From Clostridiaceae bacterium (GTDB taxonomy: Bacteria > Bacillota > Clostridia > Saccharofermentanales > Saccharofermentanaceae), in contig JAAYFK010000015.1 of assembly GCA_012728275.1 (NCBI GenBank), forward strand, positions 1-64,000: 64,000 nucleotides of DNA. The letters are read 5' to 3'. Within the stretch, counting starts at the first letter, position 1, and each line of letters starts with the position of its first letter. This document shows positions 51,595-60,259 of this stretch, piece after piece. The notes beneath the pieces are model-generated. The model made no database searches and was not told the origin of the DNA. It worked only from the letters and a program-made list of their open reading frames with translations. The translations under genes and the position numbers were made by a program.

Positions 51595-53076
51595 TCAATC
51601 ACGATTTTTGGAAATATCCGAATATACGACCTTTAATGAAGGATAAATCTTGCTAAATTCCGAATAACGATCATTATAAAGCTTTGCGAGCTCAGGAGTT
51701 GGTTCTGTTTTCTTGACTGACTTAACTAGCTTATCACATGCAGACTTAACATCTGGGTACTCGCCGCAAGCAACTGCAGCAAGAATAGCACCACCAAAAG
51801 CTGGGCCCTCTTCATTCTCAGTTTGCTCGAGAGTGATATTAAGAACGTTAGCAAGAATAGTTCTCCACATCGGACTCTTAGCTCCGCCACCACAAACGCC
51901 TGATTTAACAATGTTAATTCCTAATGCCTTAGCGGCTTCTACAGAATCTCTGAGTGCAAATGCTACTCCCTCAAAAACTGCTTGAGTCATCTGCTCTCGA
52001 GTAGTATCCATAGACATCCCAAAGAATACAGCTCTAGCACTAGGGTCATTAATTGGAGATCTTTCTCCCATTAAATAAGGTAAGAAATACACTCTGTTGT
52101 TTCCAAGATCCTTTATATCCTTTTGCTCGGAAGCAAAATCACTCGTCTTGAGAATATCTTCCATCCACCATTTGTTACAACTTGCTGCAGAGAGCATACA
52201 TCCCATCAAATGATATCCACCATCAGCATGAGCAAATGAGTGAAGCGAGTTGTTGGAATCTACTCCGAAAGAACTAGCTGATACAAATACAGTTCCACTT
52301 GTTCCCAACGAGATATTGCACTCTCCAGGACCAACGATACCCATTCCAACAGCTGCAGCAGCATTGTCTCCTGCACCAGCAGCAATTACGCAATTAGCAT
52401 TAATACCTAGTTCAGAAGCAAGTTCTGGAAGAATCTTACCTGTAACTTCGTAACTCTCGAAAATCTCAGGAAGCCATTCTTTCTTGATGCCAACAATCCT
52501 ACACATCTCATCAGACCAGCAACGATTCTTAACATCAAAGTATAACGTACCAGAGGCATCGGAAACATCCGTTGAGAATACGCCTGATAAACGATAAGCA
52601 AGATAATCCTTAGGAAGCATTAACTTACTAATCTTTGCATAATTCTCAGGCTCATTCTTAGCTAACCATAAAACCTTAGGCGCAGTAAACCCAGCAAATG
52701 AAATATTGCCAGTATATTCAGTAAGCTTATCTTTGCCAATTTCGTTGTTTAAGTACTCGGACTCTTCAGCAGAACGACCGTCATTCCAAAGAATTGCTGG
52801 ACGAATCACTCTGTCATCACTATCAAGAATAACCATTCCATGCATTTGACCGCCAAAGCTAATACCACCTACAGTAGATGCATCAAAACCATCCAGTAAC
52901 TCCTTAAGTCCTTCAACTGACTTGTCAAACCATGCTTCTGGATTTTGCTCTGACCAACCTGAATGCGGGAAAAATACAGGATACTCCTTAGATACGATGT
53001 GCTTAATATTACCGCACTCGTCCATGAGAAGTAGCTTCACTGCAGATGTACCTAAATCAACACCAATATAAAGCAT
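51595..53076 (-). CDS. xylB: Xylulokinase
   Basis: XylB phosphorylates D-xylulose. The ATG at 53076 with GGAGG gives 493 residues, the normal length; a longer frame upstream has no signal or motif and is ignored. FGGY-kinase motifs: LYIGVDLGTSAVKLLLMDE, GWSEQNPEAWFD, ISFGGQMHGMVILD, and SGVCGGGAKSPMWRTILANV near the C-terminus. It heads a xylB-tktN-tktC operon, indicating xylose catabolism; xylose isomerase is not in the window. The 190-base region upstream (53077-53270) has AT-rich boxes but no convincing promoter. Confidence 0.92.
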   Translation of the reverse strand: MLYIGVDLGTSAVKLLLMDECGNIKHIVSKEYPVFFPHSGWSEQNPEAWFDKSVEGLKELLDGFDASTVGGISFGGQMHGMVILDSDDRVIRPAILWNDGRSAEESEYLNNEIGKDKLTEYTGNISFAGFTAPKVLWLAKNEPENYAKISKLMLPKDYLAYRLSGVFSTDVSDASGTLYFDVKNRCWSDEMCRIVGIKKEWLPEIFESYEVTGKILPELASELGINANCVIAAGAGDNAAAAVGMGIVGPGECNISLGTSGTVFVSASSFGVDSNNSLHSFAHADGGYHLMGCMLSAASCNKWWMEDILKTSDFASEQKDIKDLGNNRVYFLPYLMGERSPINDPSARAVFFGMSMDTTREQMTQAVFEGVAFALRDSVEAAKALGINIVKSGVCGGGAKSPMWRTILANVLNITLEQTENEEGPAFGGAILAAVACGEYPDVKSACDKLVKSVKKTEPTPELAKLYNDRYSEFSKIYPSLKVVYSDISKNRD

Positions 53077-53270
53077 CTTAACCTCCAAATATGAATTATT
53101 CTTCACGTATATAATATAGTAATTAATGCAAAAAGTAATTGTGCCAAATGCAAGAACAAGAAAAAAATATTTTGGCAATATGCCCAAGTACAAAAGAACT
53201 ATAGAATACCCGTATTTGTAAACTGTGCTCGTGAACGAAACACCATAATCCCATTTTACTCTATTTTCGC

Positions 53271-53307
53271 AAAAAAGAAAGACCTGCTTTCCAAAAAGAA
53301 AAGCAGG
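53271..53307 (-). terminator. Terminator of the SPFH gene
   Basis: On the minus strand CCTGCTTT and AAAGCAGG form an 8-bp stem with a nine-base loop, followed by TCTTTCTTTTTT, 30 bases past the SPFH stop. Confidence 0.88.
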
Positions 53308-53337
53308 CCACGAATTCCAAATATCGATACAAAGAAA

Positions 53338-54657
53338 TTATAGTTGTGTACCACACTCAGGACAGAACTTAGGTGAACTACCATCAGCAGACTTCCATCC
53401 ACACTTAGGGCATCCAGCACTAGCAATCGGCTGAGGTTTTCCACATTCTCCACAGAACTTACCTGTGTTACCAGCGTTACCACAAGAGCATGTCCATCCA
53501 GCATTAGCAACTGGCTGAGGTTTTCCACACTCGCCACAGAACTTACCTGTGTTACCAGCCTTACCGCAAGAGCATGTCCATCCGGATTGAGCTGCTTGAG
53601 TAGCACCAGCTTGAGCTTGTTGCTGTTGTTGGCCAAGGAAGCCAAATGCAGCATTAGTTTGGTTACCACCACCCATAGCACCCATCATTCCAAGACCCAT
53701 TAAGCCAGTAGCTGCACCAGCGGAGTTTCCACCAGCAAGCTTCATAGCCTCAGTCTGTCCTAGGATTGCTTGAGCTGCAAGAGCGTTAGGATCACTACTA
53801 AAGTTCTTAGCCTGATCGATTTGCTCAATTCTCTCACGTGACTTGTCATCTGGAGTGATGCTGTTAATAGCAACCATCTCTACTAACATTCCGCGAGCTT
53901 GCATCCACTCTTCATCAAGAGCCTGTTGCATATACTCACGAAGTCTCTTCTGCTCAGAAGGTAGGTTAGCAAACATAATCTTGTCTACGCCACCGCACTT
54001 ATTAAGTACTTCTGAGAAACGATCCAAGAATTCAGCCCTTGGCTGTAATGGCTCAGCAGGTCTACCCATCAAGTCCAACTTGGTATACTCAGCACCAATG
54101 TTACCTGTAAGACTCTTAAAGAATGCTACAGGGTCAGCAATTCTGAATGAGAAATATCCGTTCATTCTTATATAGATATTTCTGTACTCTGGATCATGAT
54201 AAGGAAGTGGTGTTGGCGTTCCAAAAGCATTATTTAGAATCTGTAGCATGTTTACATAGTATATTCTTTGCTGTTGTGCAAGCTCTCCACCCATTCTCAT
54301 ACGGTTCCAAGTGTCCTTAACAACATTCTTCGCGTTATCAAGGAAGTCTAGGTTAGAAAGAACTGAAGGCGCTGAAGAAGAATCCCAAGTGTACATTCCA
54401 GCTTCTGTAGTAAAATCAACAACCTTACCATTGTCTACAAGTAAAAGAGCTGTTCCTTCTGGAACGGCAATCTTAGAACCATTAGAAATGATATCGGAAT
54501 TACCTTTATTCTTACCATTCTTAATTGACGTAGCACCACGTCTAACTAGTACGTCTTGACCAAGAGAATCACTGGTAAAAAACTCTAAATACTGATCTCT
54601 TACCGATGAAGATACTGATGTGCCAATGACGCCAACAATATTACTAATCAATCCCAT
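53338..54657 (-). CDS. SPFH-domain protein with C-terminal zinc-ribbon repeats (YdjI-like)
   Basis: The ATG at 54657 with GGAGGG gives 439 residues. The N-terminal ~300 residues match the SPFH/band-7 group often called virion core protein or YdjI: FTSDSLGQDVLVRRGATSIK, RNIYIRMNGYFSFRIADPVA and EEWMQARGMLVEMVAINSI. A Gly/Met/Gln-rich linker (about 310-355) follows, then three zinc ribbons: two nearly identical 28-residue units (GWTCSCGxAGNTGKFCGECG) and a variant ending in CPECGTQL. SPFH proteins build membrane scaffolds; the YdjI group is linked to membrane stress in Bacillus. The duplicated ribbon is unusual and suggests a multivalent binding surface. Confidence 0.85.
   Translation of the reverse strand: MGLISNIVGVIGTSVSSSVRDQYLEFFTSDSLGQDVLVRRGATSIKNGKNKGNSDIISNGSKIAVPEGTALLLVDNGKVVDFTTEAGMYTWDSSSAPSVLSNLDFLDNAKNVVKDTWNRMRMGGELAQQQRIYYVNMLQILNNAFGTPTPLPYHDPEYRNIYIRMNGYFSFRIADPVAFFKSLTGNIGAEYTKLDLMGRPAEPLQPRAEFLDRFSEVLNKCGGVDKIMFANLPSEQKRLREYMQQALDEEWMQARGMLVEMVAINSITPDDKSRERIEQIDQAKNFSSDPNALAAQAILGQTEAMKLAGGNSAGAATGLMGLGMMGAMGGGNQTNAAFGFLGQQQQQAQAGATQAAQSGWTCSCGKAGNTGKFCGECGKPQPVANAGWTCSCGNAGNTGKFCGECGKPQPIASAGCPKCGWKSADGSSPKFCPECGTQL
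53416..53583 (-). repeat. Tandem 84-base repeat coding duplicated zinc ribbon
   Basis: Two consecutive 84-base units (53500-53583 and 53416-53499) encode 28-residue CxC-x11-CxxC ribbons that differ at only a few residues, indicating recent in-frame duplication. Confidence 0.9.
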
Positions 54658-54754
54658 GAATATTCCCTCCAAAATTAAATAATATGTCGAAAAAATCCCG
54701 ACAGAAAAATATTATCATTTTCTTAGTGCCTTTACAATGATAATTGTAGCAGTA

Positions 54755-55453
54755 TTAGTAGTCGTAGCTGATAGTTTGCTTCAACATAAATACTTCATCT
54801 TCAGAAAAACCGCAATTTTCGCTACGGTCAAATAAAGATTTCATGATTGAGTTAGTTATAACAGGAATTCCTGTAAGTTTACTTGCTTCTTGAAGTATCT
54901 CTTGACCCTCAAGTACATCAGCCAAGGTGGTTTCGTCTAAAATATTCGTGTTATTTATGTAACCGGTAATTGGAATTTTTGCTGCCAAGGATAGTTCTTC
55001 AGTCATTTGTGAGATTTGCTCTGGAGTTGATGTGAAAGGGCGTCTGCAATTGACTACCATATATAGACCATAGTCGATATTACGTAAACGAGAATTAAGA
55101 GAACCAAGGACGTTGGCACCGAGGTCTTCTCCACCTATATCGAAAATAGAGTGATTAGAGTCATCATCAAAAGCAGCATACATCTCGCCTGGAAGAGCAG
55201 GAACATCAACATTTGAATTAGCATAAGATGAAGAAACTACTCGAATACCACAATCAGTGAGTTTGGCAACAGCATCAGCTGATCGATAGTAAGGATTAAC
55301 TATATCGAGGTCTGCTAGAAGAACGTTTATGTTTGGGTTTTCTTTTTTTAGAAGAAGAGCGCTATTTACGGAAATCTCCGATTTACCACTTCCATATGCG
55401 CCAATGAAAATGTTCAATTTGTGTTTCATAAGAATTTTCGAGAAATGCTCCAT
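54755..55453 (-). CDS. P-loop ATPase of the MinD/ParA-like (CobQ) group
   Basis: The 232-residue protein has a Walker A GAYGSGKS at 18-25, the MinD-like VLLADLDIVNPYYRSAD near 45-61, and SIFDIGGEDLGANVLG near 103-118. It resembles a clostridial family of orphan ParA-like ATPases often annotated CobQ/CobB/MinD nucleotide binding. The first ATG, with AAGGAGT, is preferred over one eight codons later. It lies between the diguanylate cyclase and the SPFH gene; no ParB or MinE partner is near, so a specific role is not assigned. Confidence 0.75.
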   Translation of the reverse strand: MEHFSKILMKHKLNIFIGAYGSGKSEISVNSALLLKKENPNINVLLADLDIVNPYYRSADAVAKLTDCGIRVVSSSYANSNVDVPALPGEMYAAFDDDSNHSIFDIGGEDLGANVLGSLNSRLRNIDYGLYMVVNCRRPFTSTPEQISQMTEELSLAAKIPITGYINNTNILDETTLADVLEGQEILQEASKLTGIPVITNSIMKSLFDRSENCGFSEDEVFMLKQTISYDY

Positions 55454-55506
55454 GATTACTCCTTGTTATCTTGATGATTTAATATTCAAAGGATTATACA
55501 CCATAA

Positions 55507-56604
55507 CTAAAGGTAATTACTCTTCATGACAGCTTTTAACTTATACATCCGCTCATCAACTTGATCCAAAGCTTCATGAATGTCATCGCCACCATGAAAC
55601 TCAATAGTGCCATATGCAAATGATATCTGGATACCATGAACAAAGCCACAACGATCTTGCGCTGTTCGTAAGTATTGGTTTATTGTCTCTCTGGGTGTAT
55701 CCAAAGAAAGCATAACAAACTCATCTCCACCAAATCTGTATATTCGACTCTTCTTAATGCCTATTGCCGAAATAGCCTTAACTACTTGCAAGATTGCCTT
55801 GTCTCCTTCAGAATGCCCATACTTGTCGTTGATGCCTTTTAGACCGTTCAAGTCAATCATTGTAATAGTACATAACCTATCTTTTCGAAGATCCTCGAGA
55901 GCTCTGATGCAAACTGGTCTTCGATAGACTCCTGTCAATGAATCATGAAGAACCATGTGAATGTTTAGCAACAAGAAATACATAATTAAGCAAAATACAG
56001 TCATATTCCATCTGATAAATTGGATACCATAGAAAATCTCTAGGCTGTCGCAAATCATAACTGCAGCTGCAACAACCAAAAAGAAAAGTGTTTCTCTTCG
56101 TTTGTCGTACTCCTTGTTTTTCAAAGATAAAATCAGGATAGCTAACATATAGAATTCGCCTGTTATGTAAGGAAATAAGAAAACTGGGCCTTGAACATAT
56201 TTGTTTGTCAATTCTATTGTGAATAAGCCTCCAAGGGGCGAATACGCTACACTCAATAATGCATTAAGGACAAGTGGTACGAAGAATAAGCCATTCTTCA
56301 GATACTTATTGTCAATTCCATATATATAAGTGAAAGTCATAGATAATGCAGGAGCGATTGCAAATAAAGAAACTTGTGCAATATATTGAATGGCAATGTT
56401 TCCGCCTTGATCTAGAGGCACAGAGAATATATAGGCAGTAGATTCAGCGATGATGCAAGCCAGAAGGACAGCACTGCCAATGAAAAAGAACTTTTTCACG
56501 CGATATCTAAGAAGGACACTTCGGTATATAAATACTAGAAAAATACACAAAGCTACAACAGAAACAAGATAAGACTGAATTATCGTCAAAATTGTTTCTC
56601 TCAT
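55507..56604 (-). CDS. Membrane diguanylate cyclase (GGDEF)
   Basis: The 365-residue protein has about seven hydrophobic spans (1-210), an arrangement like the 7TM sensory domain of clostridial kinases and cyclases, and a GGDEF domain (about 215-365) with DSLTGVYRRP and the intact active site RFGGDEFVML. The feedback RxxD I-site five residues before GGDEF is absent (IKKS occupies it), so product inhibition is not expected. It probably makes cyclic-di-GMP in response to a membrane signal. It lies 12 bases after mutS2. Confidence 0.9.
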   Translation of the reverse strand: MRETILTIIQSYLVSVVALCIFLVFIYRSVLLRYRVKKFFFIGSAVLLACIIAESTAYIFSVPLDQGGNIAIQYIAQVSLFAIAPALSMTFTYIYGIDNKYLKNGLFFVPLVLNALLSVAYSPLGGLFTIELTNKYVQGPVFLFPYITGEFYMLAILILSLKNKEYDKRRETLFFLVVAAAVMICDSLEIFYGIQFIRWNMTVFCLIMYFLLLNIHMVLHDSLTGVYRRPVCIRALEDLRKDRLCTITMIDLNGLKGINDKYGHSEGDKAILQVVKAISAIGIKKSRIYRFGGDEFVMLSLDTPRETINQYLRTAQDRCGFVHGIQISFAYGTIEFHGGDDIHEALDQVDERMYKLKAVMKSNYL

Positions 56605-56616
56605 GTTGGCTCCTCT

Positions 56617-59109
56617 CTAGACAAGAGTTGCTATTGTAACTCCGTCTTCACCTTCGCCAGATATTCCAAGACGATGACTTTCTACTCTTGGATCTTGGCG
56701 AAGATACTCGTCTACAATGCTTCTTAATACGCCACTACCCTTACCATGAACAATTCGTATTTTATTAATACCTGTTAGTGAGCAATCATCAATATATCTG
56801 TCAAGAGCAGACCTAGCTTCTTCAGCTCTCATCCCAATAAGCATAATCTCAGGGACAACGGTTGAGACCTTCTCCATAGCTATCCGTCTAGCAGAATTTG
56901 GTTTGTCCGTAACGGGAATACGTCGACTCTTGGTATTGCTGTTACTGCCACTAACTTGCTCATTCATCTTCATTTTGTCATGGTTATTTTTCGTTGGCAA
57001 TACGAGCATATCAGTAGTAACAAAATATTTTATTCCATTTGCTTCTACACGAAGCTTTCCACTACGGTTAGGAGTACTTAGAGCCTTACCTAAGATATTA
57101 AGGCTTGGCACGAAGTATTGTTCACCTTCAACTACTTTTGCTGGTTTCTCGCCAGGCAAAGTGACATTCTCATACAATTGCTCATCGCCTTCTTCGCTCG
57201 ATAAGTCCTTAACTCCTGCACGTAGTCTTCGTCTAATGCGATTCAATTCTTCAACAGTATCCTCTGCTTTACTTCTCTTCGCATCTTCCTTTATTTTCTT
57301 AAGGAGCTCGTTAATTTCGTCTTCCTTATCTTGAAGCATACTCTTCATCTCACTACGGGAATTATTCAGGATCTTTGTCTTTGATTGCTTAAGGGCGATT
57401 TTTTCTTCCTCAAGTTCCTTCGCCATCTTACGAAGATCCTGTCTTATGCTCTCGTTCTCTTTTTGTAAGGAAGCAGCAAGCTTATTCTTCGCTTCGGCAT
57501 CTTCGATCAGACGTCCAAAGGAAAGCTCTTCTTCAGATAGATTAGCTGTAGCGTTATTAATTATTCTCTCAGGTATACCTAGTTTTCGAGAAATAATAAA
57601 AGCATTACTAGAACCGGGCATGCCAATAACAAGACGATATGTCGGCGACAGTGTCTCAGTGTCGAATTCGCACGAAGCATTCATGACACCTTCCTTCTCA
57701 ATAGCATATGCCTTGAGTTCTTTGTAATGTGTTGTGGCCATCGTTATGCAATTTTTAGAAATCAGCTCGTCTAGAATTGATACAGCAAGCGCGGCGCCCT
57801 CAGCAGGATCGGTTCCAGCACCAAGCTCATCCAAAAGAACAAGCGAATTACCACGAATGTTCTTAAGAATAAACACAATGTTTGACATGTGGGCTGAGAA
57901 AGTCGACAAGCTTTGCTCAATCGATTGTTCATCACCGATATCAGCAAGAATCCTATCGAAAACCGACACTTCAGTTCCTACGTTGCATGGTATCATCATT
58001 CCTGCTTGCGCCATCAATGTCATAAGTCCGCAGGTCTTAAGCGATACAGTTTTTCCGCCCGTGTTAGGTCCCGTAATAACCAGTGTCTTATATGTCTTAC
58101 CAATATCTATATCAACTGGTACGACCTTCTTCTTATCAATAAGCGGATGTCTAGCCTTCACCAAATGAACGTTTCCAGAAGAATTGATAGCTGGTTTAAT
58201 AGCATTTTGGCTAATTGCTAACTGTCCTTTCGCACTTGCGAAGTCGATACAAGCAATAATTGAGATGTCAGCTTGAAGCTCCTTCTCACGACTAACCATT
58301 TCCTCGGTTAATTGCTGTAGAATTCTTGCTATCTCGTCTCTTTCTAGCGAAACAATCTCACTAATTCTGTTATTCGCTTCGACTACACTCATAGGCTCAA
58401 TAAAAACTGTTTGTCCCGAAGCGGATGAATCGTGAATAATTCCTGGAAGTCTGTTCTTGCATTCAGTCTTAACTGGCACGCAATAACGGTCTCCTCTTAA
58501 AGTAATTATCGCTTCTCTTAGAATATCTTCGCTTTCTCGAATTATTCTATCCATAATCACACGAATTTTTTGCTGCAGATCCTTCTTCTCTCTTCGCAAT
58601 GAATATAAATATTCCGACGCTCTATCATTCATCTCGTCCTCATTAGCAATGCAACGTCTGATTTCCTTTTCGAGATTAGGTAAGGACTCTAGAGAAAGTA
58701 TGCTCGAAAAAAGGTTCGAGTTAATCATATCAGCATGTTCGTCAGAAACAACAGCCTTCATGTTCTCGACAGAACTAATAAAAGCGGCCACATCCAAAAG
58801 CGCGCGAATTGTCAAACAACCGCCAGCTTTGCCATATGATAAATATGGACCAATATTCGCGAAACCGCCAAGTGGAAGGTTTCCATACTTATTAATGTAT
58901 GAATATGCCTCGTAAGTATCACTCAAAGACTCAACAATTAGCGAACTATCGGTTGTAGGAACAATCTCTGCTGCTAACTTTTTACCAAACGAAGTCCTAG
59001 CGTATCCAATTAACTCGTTTACTATCTTATCAAATTCTAAAGTAATAAGAACGCGACCCTTAATTTGATTGCGCCGTGCTTCTTCTTCAAAAGTAAAGTA
59101 CTTGTACAT
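56617..59109 (-). CDS. mutS2: Endonuclease MutS2
   Basis: MutS2 is the Smr-containing MutS paralogue linked to suppression of recombination and ribosome rescue in Firmicutes. The 830-residue protein has the MutS core and Walker A TGPNTGGKTVSLKTCG near 340, Walker B NSLVLLDELGAGTDPAEGAA, a long coiled coil (about 510-620), and a C-terminal Smr domain (about 750-830) with ALDRYIDDCSLTGINKIRIV and HGKGSGVLRSIV. No N-terminal mismatch-recognition domain is present, as expected for MutS2. It follows pfkA by 13 bases. Confidence 0.97.
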   Translation of the reverse strand: MYKYFTFEEEARRNQIKGRVLITLEFDKIVNELIGYARTSFGKKLAAEIVPTTDSSLIVESLSDTYEAYSYINKYGNLPLGGFANIGPYLSYGKAGGCLTIRALLDVAAFISSVENMKAVVSDEHADMINSNLFSSILSLESLPNLEKEIRRCIANEDEMNDRASEYLYSLRREKKDLQQKIRVIMDRIIRESEDILREAIITLRGDRYCVPVKTECKNRLPGIIHDSSASGQTVFIEPMSVVEANNRISEIVSLERDEIARILQQLTEEMVSREKELQADISIIACIDFASAKGQLAISQNAIKPAINSSGNVHLVKARHPLIDKKKVVPVDIDIGKTYKTLVITGPNTGGKTVSLKTCGLMTLMAQAGMMIPCNVGTEVSVFDRILADIGDEQSIEQSLSTFSAHMSNIVFILKNIRGNSLVLLDELGAGTDPAEGAALAVSILDELISKNCITMATTHYKELKAYAIEKEGVMNASCEFDTETLSPTYRLVIGMPGSSNAFIISRKLGIPERIINNATANLSEEELSFGRLIEDAEAKNKLAASLQKENESIRQDLRKMAKELEEEKIALKQSKTKILNNSRSEMKSMLQDKEDEINELLKKIKEDAKRSKAEDTVEELNRIRRRLRAGVKDLSSEEGDEQLYENVTLPGEKPAKVVEGEQYFVPSLNILGKALSTPNRSGKLRVEANGIKYFVTTDMLVLPTKNNHDKMKMNEQVSGSNSNTKSRRIPVTDKPNSARRIAMEKVSTVVPEIMLIGMRAEEARSALDRYIDDCSLTGINKIRIVHGKGSGVLRSIVDEYLRQDPRVESHRLGISGEGEDGVTIATLV

Positions 59110-59122
59110 ATAATTCTCTTAT

Positions 59123-60178
59123 TTACGAAAGTCTCTTAGTTTGAGCGATTTCCTCAGCAGAAATGCTCTTCGTCATCTTGAGTCCTTCCTCAATATCTAA
59201 ATCAGTAATCTTATCGTCTCTTTGAACTATGAGCCTATTGAATCTGTTTTCCAAAATGCAATCAATAGCACGAACTCCCATAAGACTTGCTGTAGTTCTA
59301 TCTCGAAGTGAAGGACTTCCTCCTCTTTGAAGATGTCCAAGAATTGTAGGGCGAGCCTCAATACCAGTTGCATCTTCTATTCTCTTTGCAATATCAGTAG
59401 CCGTGCCAGCACCTTCCGCAACAATTACAATATAATGTCTCTTGCCCTTGTTACGACTATCAAGAATTCCACGTACAACTATCTTATCAAAGTCAGTAGA
59501 AATCTCAGGGATTAAAATACACTCAGCTCCAGTTGCAATACCAACATTCAATGCTATGTATCCGGCTCTTCTTCCCATAACTTCAATTACTGAGCAACGC
59601 TCATGAGAAGATGCTGTATCTCTTAGTTTATCGATAGCCTCCATGGCAGTATTCATAGCTGTATCGAAACCAATAGTGTATTCGGTAGAAGCAACGTCAT
59701 TATCTATCGTTCCAGGTATACCAATAACAGGTACGCCTATTCTCGCTAAATCTCTTGCTCCTTTGAAGGATCCATCTCCACCGATTACTACTAATACATC
59801 TATACCATAAATATCAAGCATTCTAGCACCCTTAACTACTCCTACAGGTGTTGAAAATGTCTTAGATCTGGCTGTCATAAGAAATGTTCCACCACGTTGA
59901 AGAGTTTCAGATACATCTCTTGTACTTATCTGAGATATCTCACCCTTCCACAGTCCATGAAATCCTCGAGTAACTCCGAACACGTCAAAACCAGCATTGA
60001 TTCCAGCACGAACTACTGCTCTTATTGTAGCGTTCATTCCAGGAGCATCTCCTCCACTAGTCAAAACAGCTATTCTTTTTACTCCAGTCTTATCATTCTC
60101 ATCGATTTGATCATAGTTCTTAGCAATTAAATTCGCAAGTTCTGGAAGATTATTCTCATCATATCTAATATCTAGCAT
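59123..60178 (-). CDS. pfkA: 6-phosphofructokinase
   Basis: PfkA phosphorylates fructose 6-phosphate, the key step of glycolysis. The 351-residue protein has TSGGDAPGMNATIRAVVRAG, the ATP-binding VIGGDGSFKGA, catalytic GTIDNDVASTEYTIGFDTA, and EVMGRRAGYIA. The GGDGS sequence and GTIDND are those of ATP-dependent PFKs rather than pyrophosphate-dependent ones. An N-terminal extension of about 33 residues before VKRIAVLTSGGD is not usual. It lies 81 bases after dnaE. Confidence 0.95.
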   Translation of the reverse strand: MLDIRYDENNLPELANLIAKNYDQIDENDKTGVKRIAVLTSGGDAPGMNATIRAVVRAGINAGFDVFGVTRGFHGLWKGEISQISTRDVSETLQRGGTFLMTARSKTFSTPVGVVKGARMLDIYGIDVLVVIGGDGSFKGARDLARIGVPVIGIPGTIDNDVASTEYTIGFDTAMNTAMEAIDKLRDTASSHERCSVIEVMGRRAGYIALNVGIATGAECILIPEISTDFDKIVVRGILDSRNKGKRHYIVIVAEGAGTATDIAKRIEDATGIEARPTILGHLQRGGSPSLRDRTTASLMGVRAIDCILENRFNRLIVQRDDKITDLDIEEGLKMTKSISAEEIAQTKRLS

Positions 60179-60259
60179 AGCGCCTCCACTTATTCATCAA
60201 AATATTACTCTAGCAATTATACACTAATTAGGGTTCTTCAATATGGCGATAACGTTATT

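Noticed and set aside
53125..53147. TGGCAC and TTGCA upstream of xylB, resembling a sigma-54 promoter.
   Set aside because: The two elements are nine bases apart instead of the required five or so, and no sigma-54 activator gene is visible.
53256..53681. A 141-codon minus-strand frame rich in Val and Leu overlapping the SPFH gene.
   Set aside because: It is a shifted reading of the zinc-ribbon repeats and the terminator, without a ribosome site or known domain.
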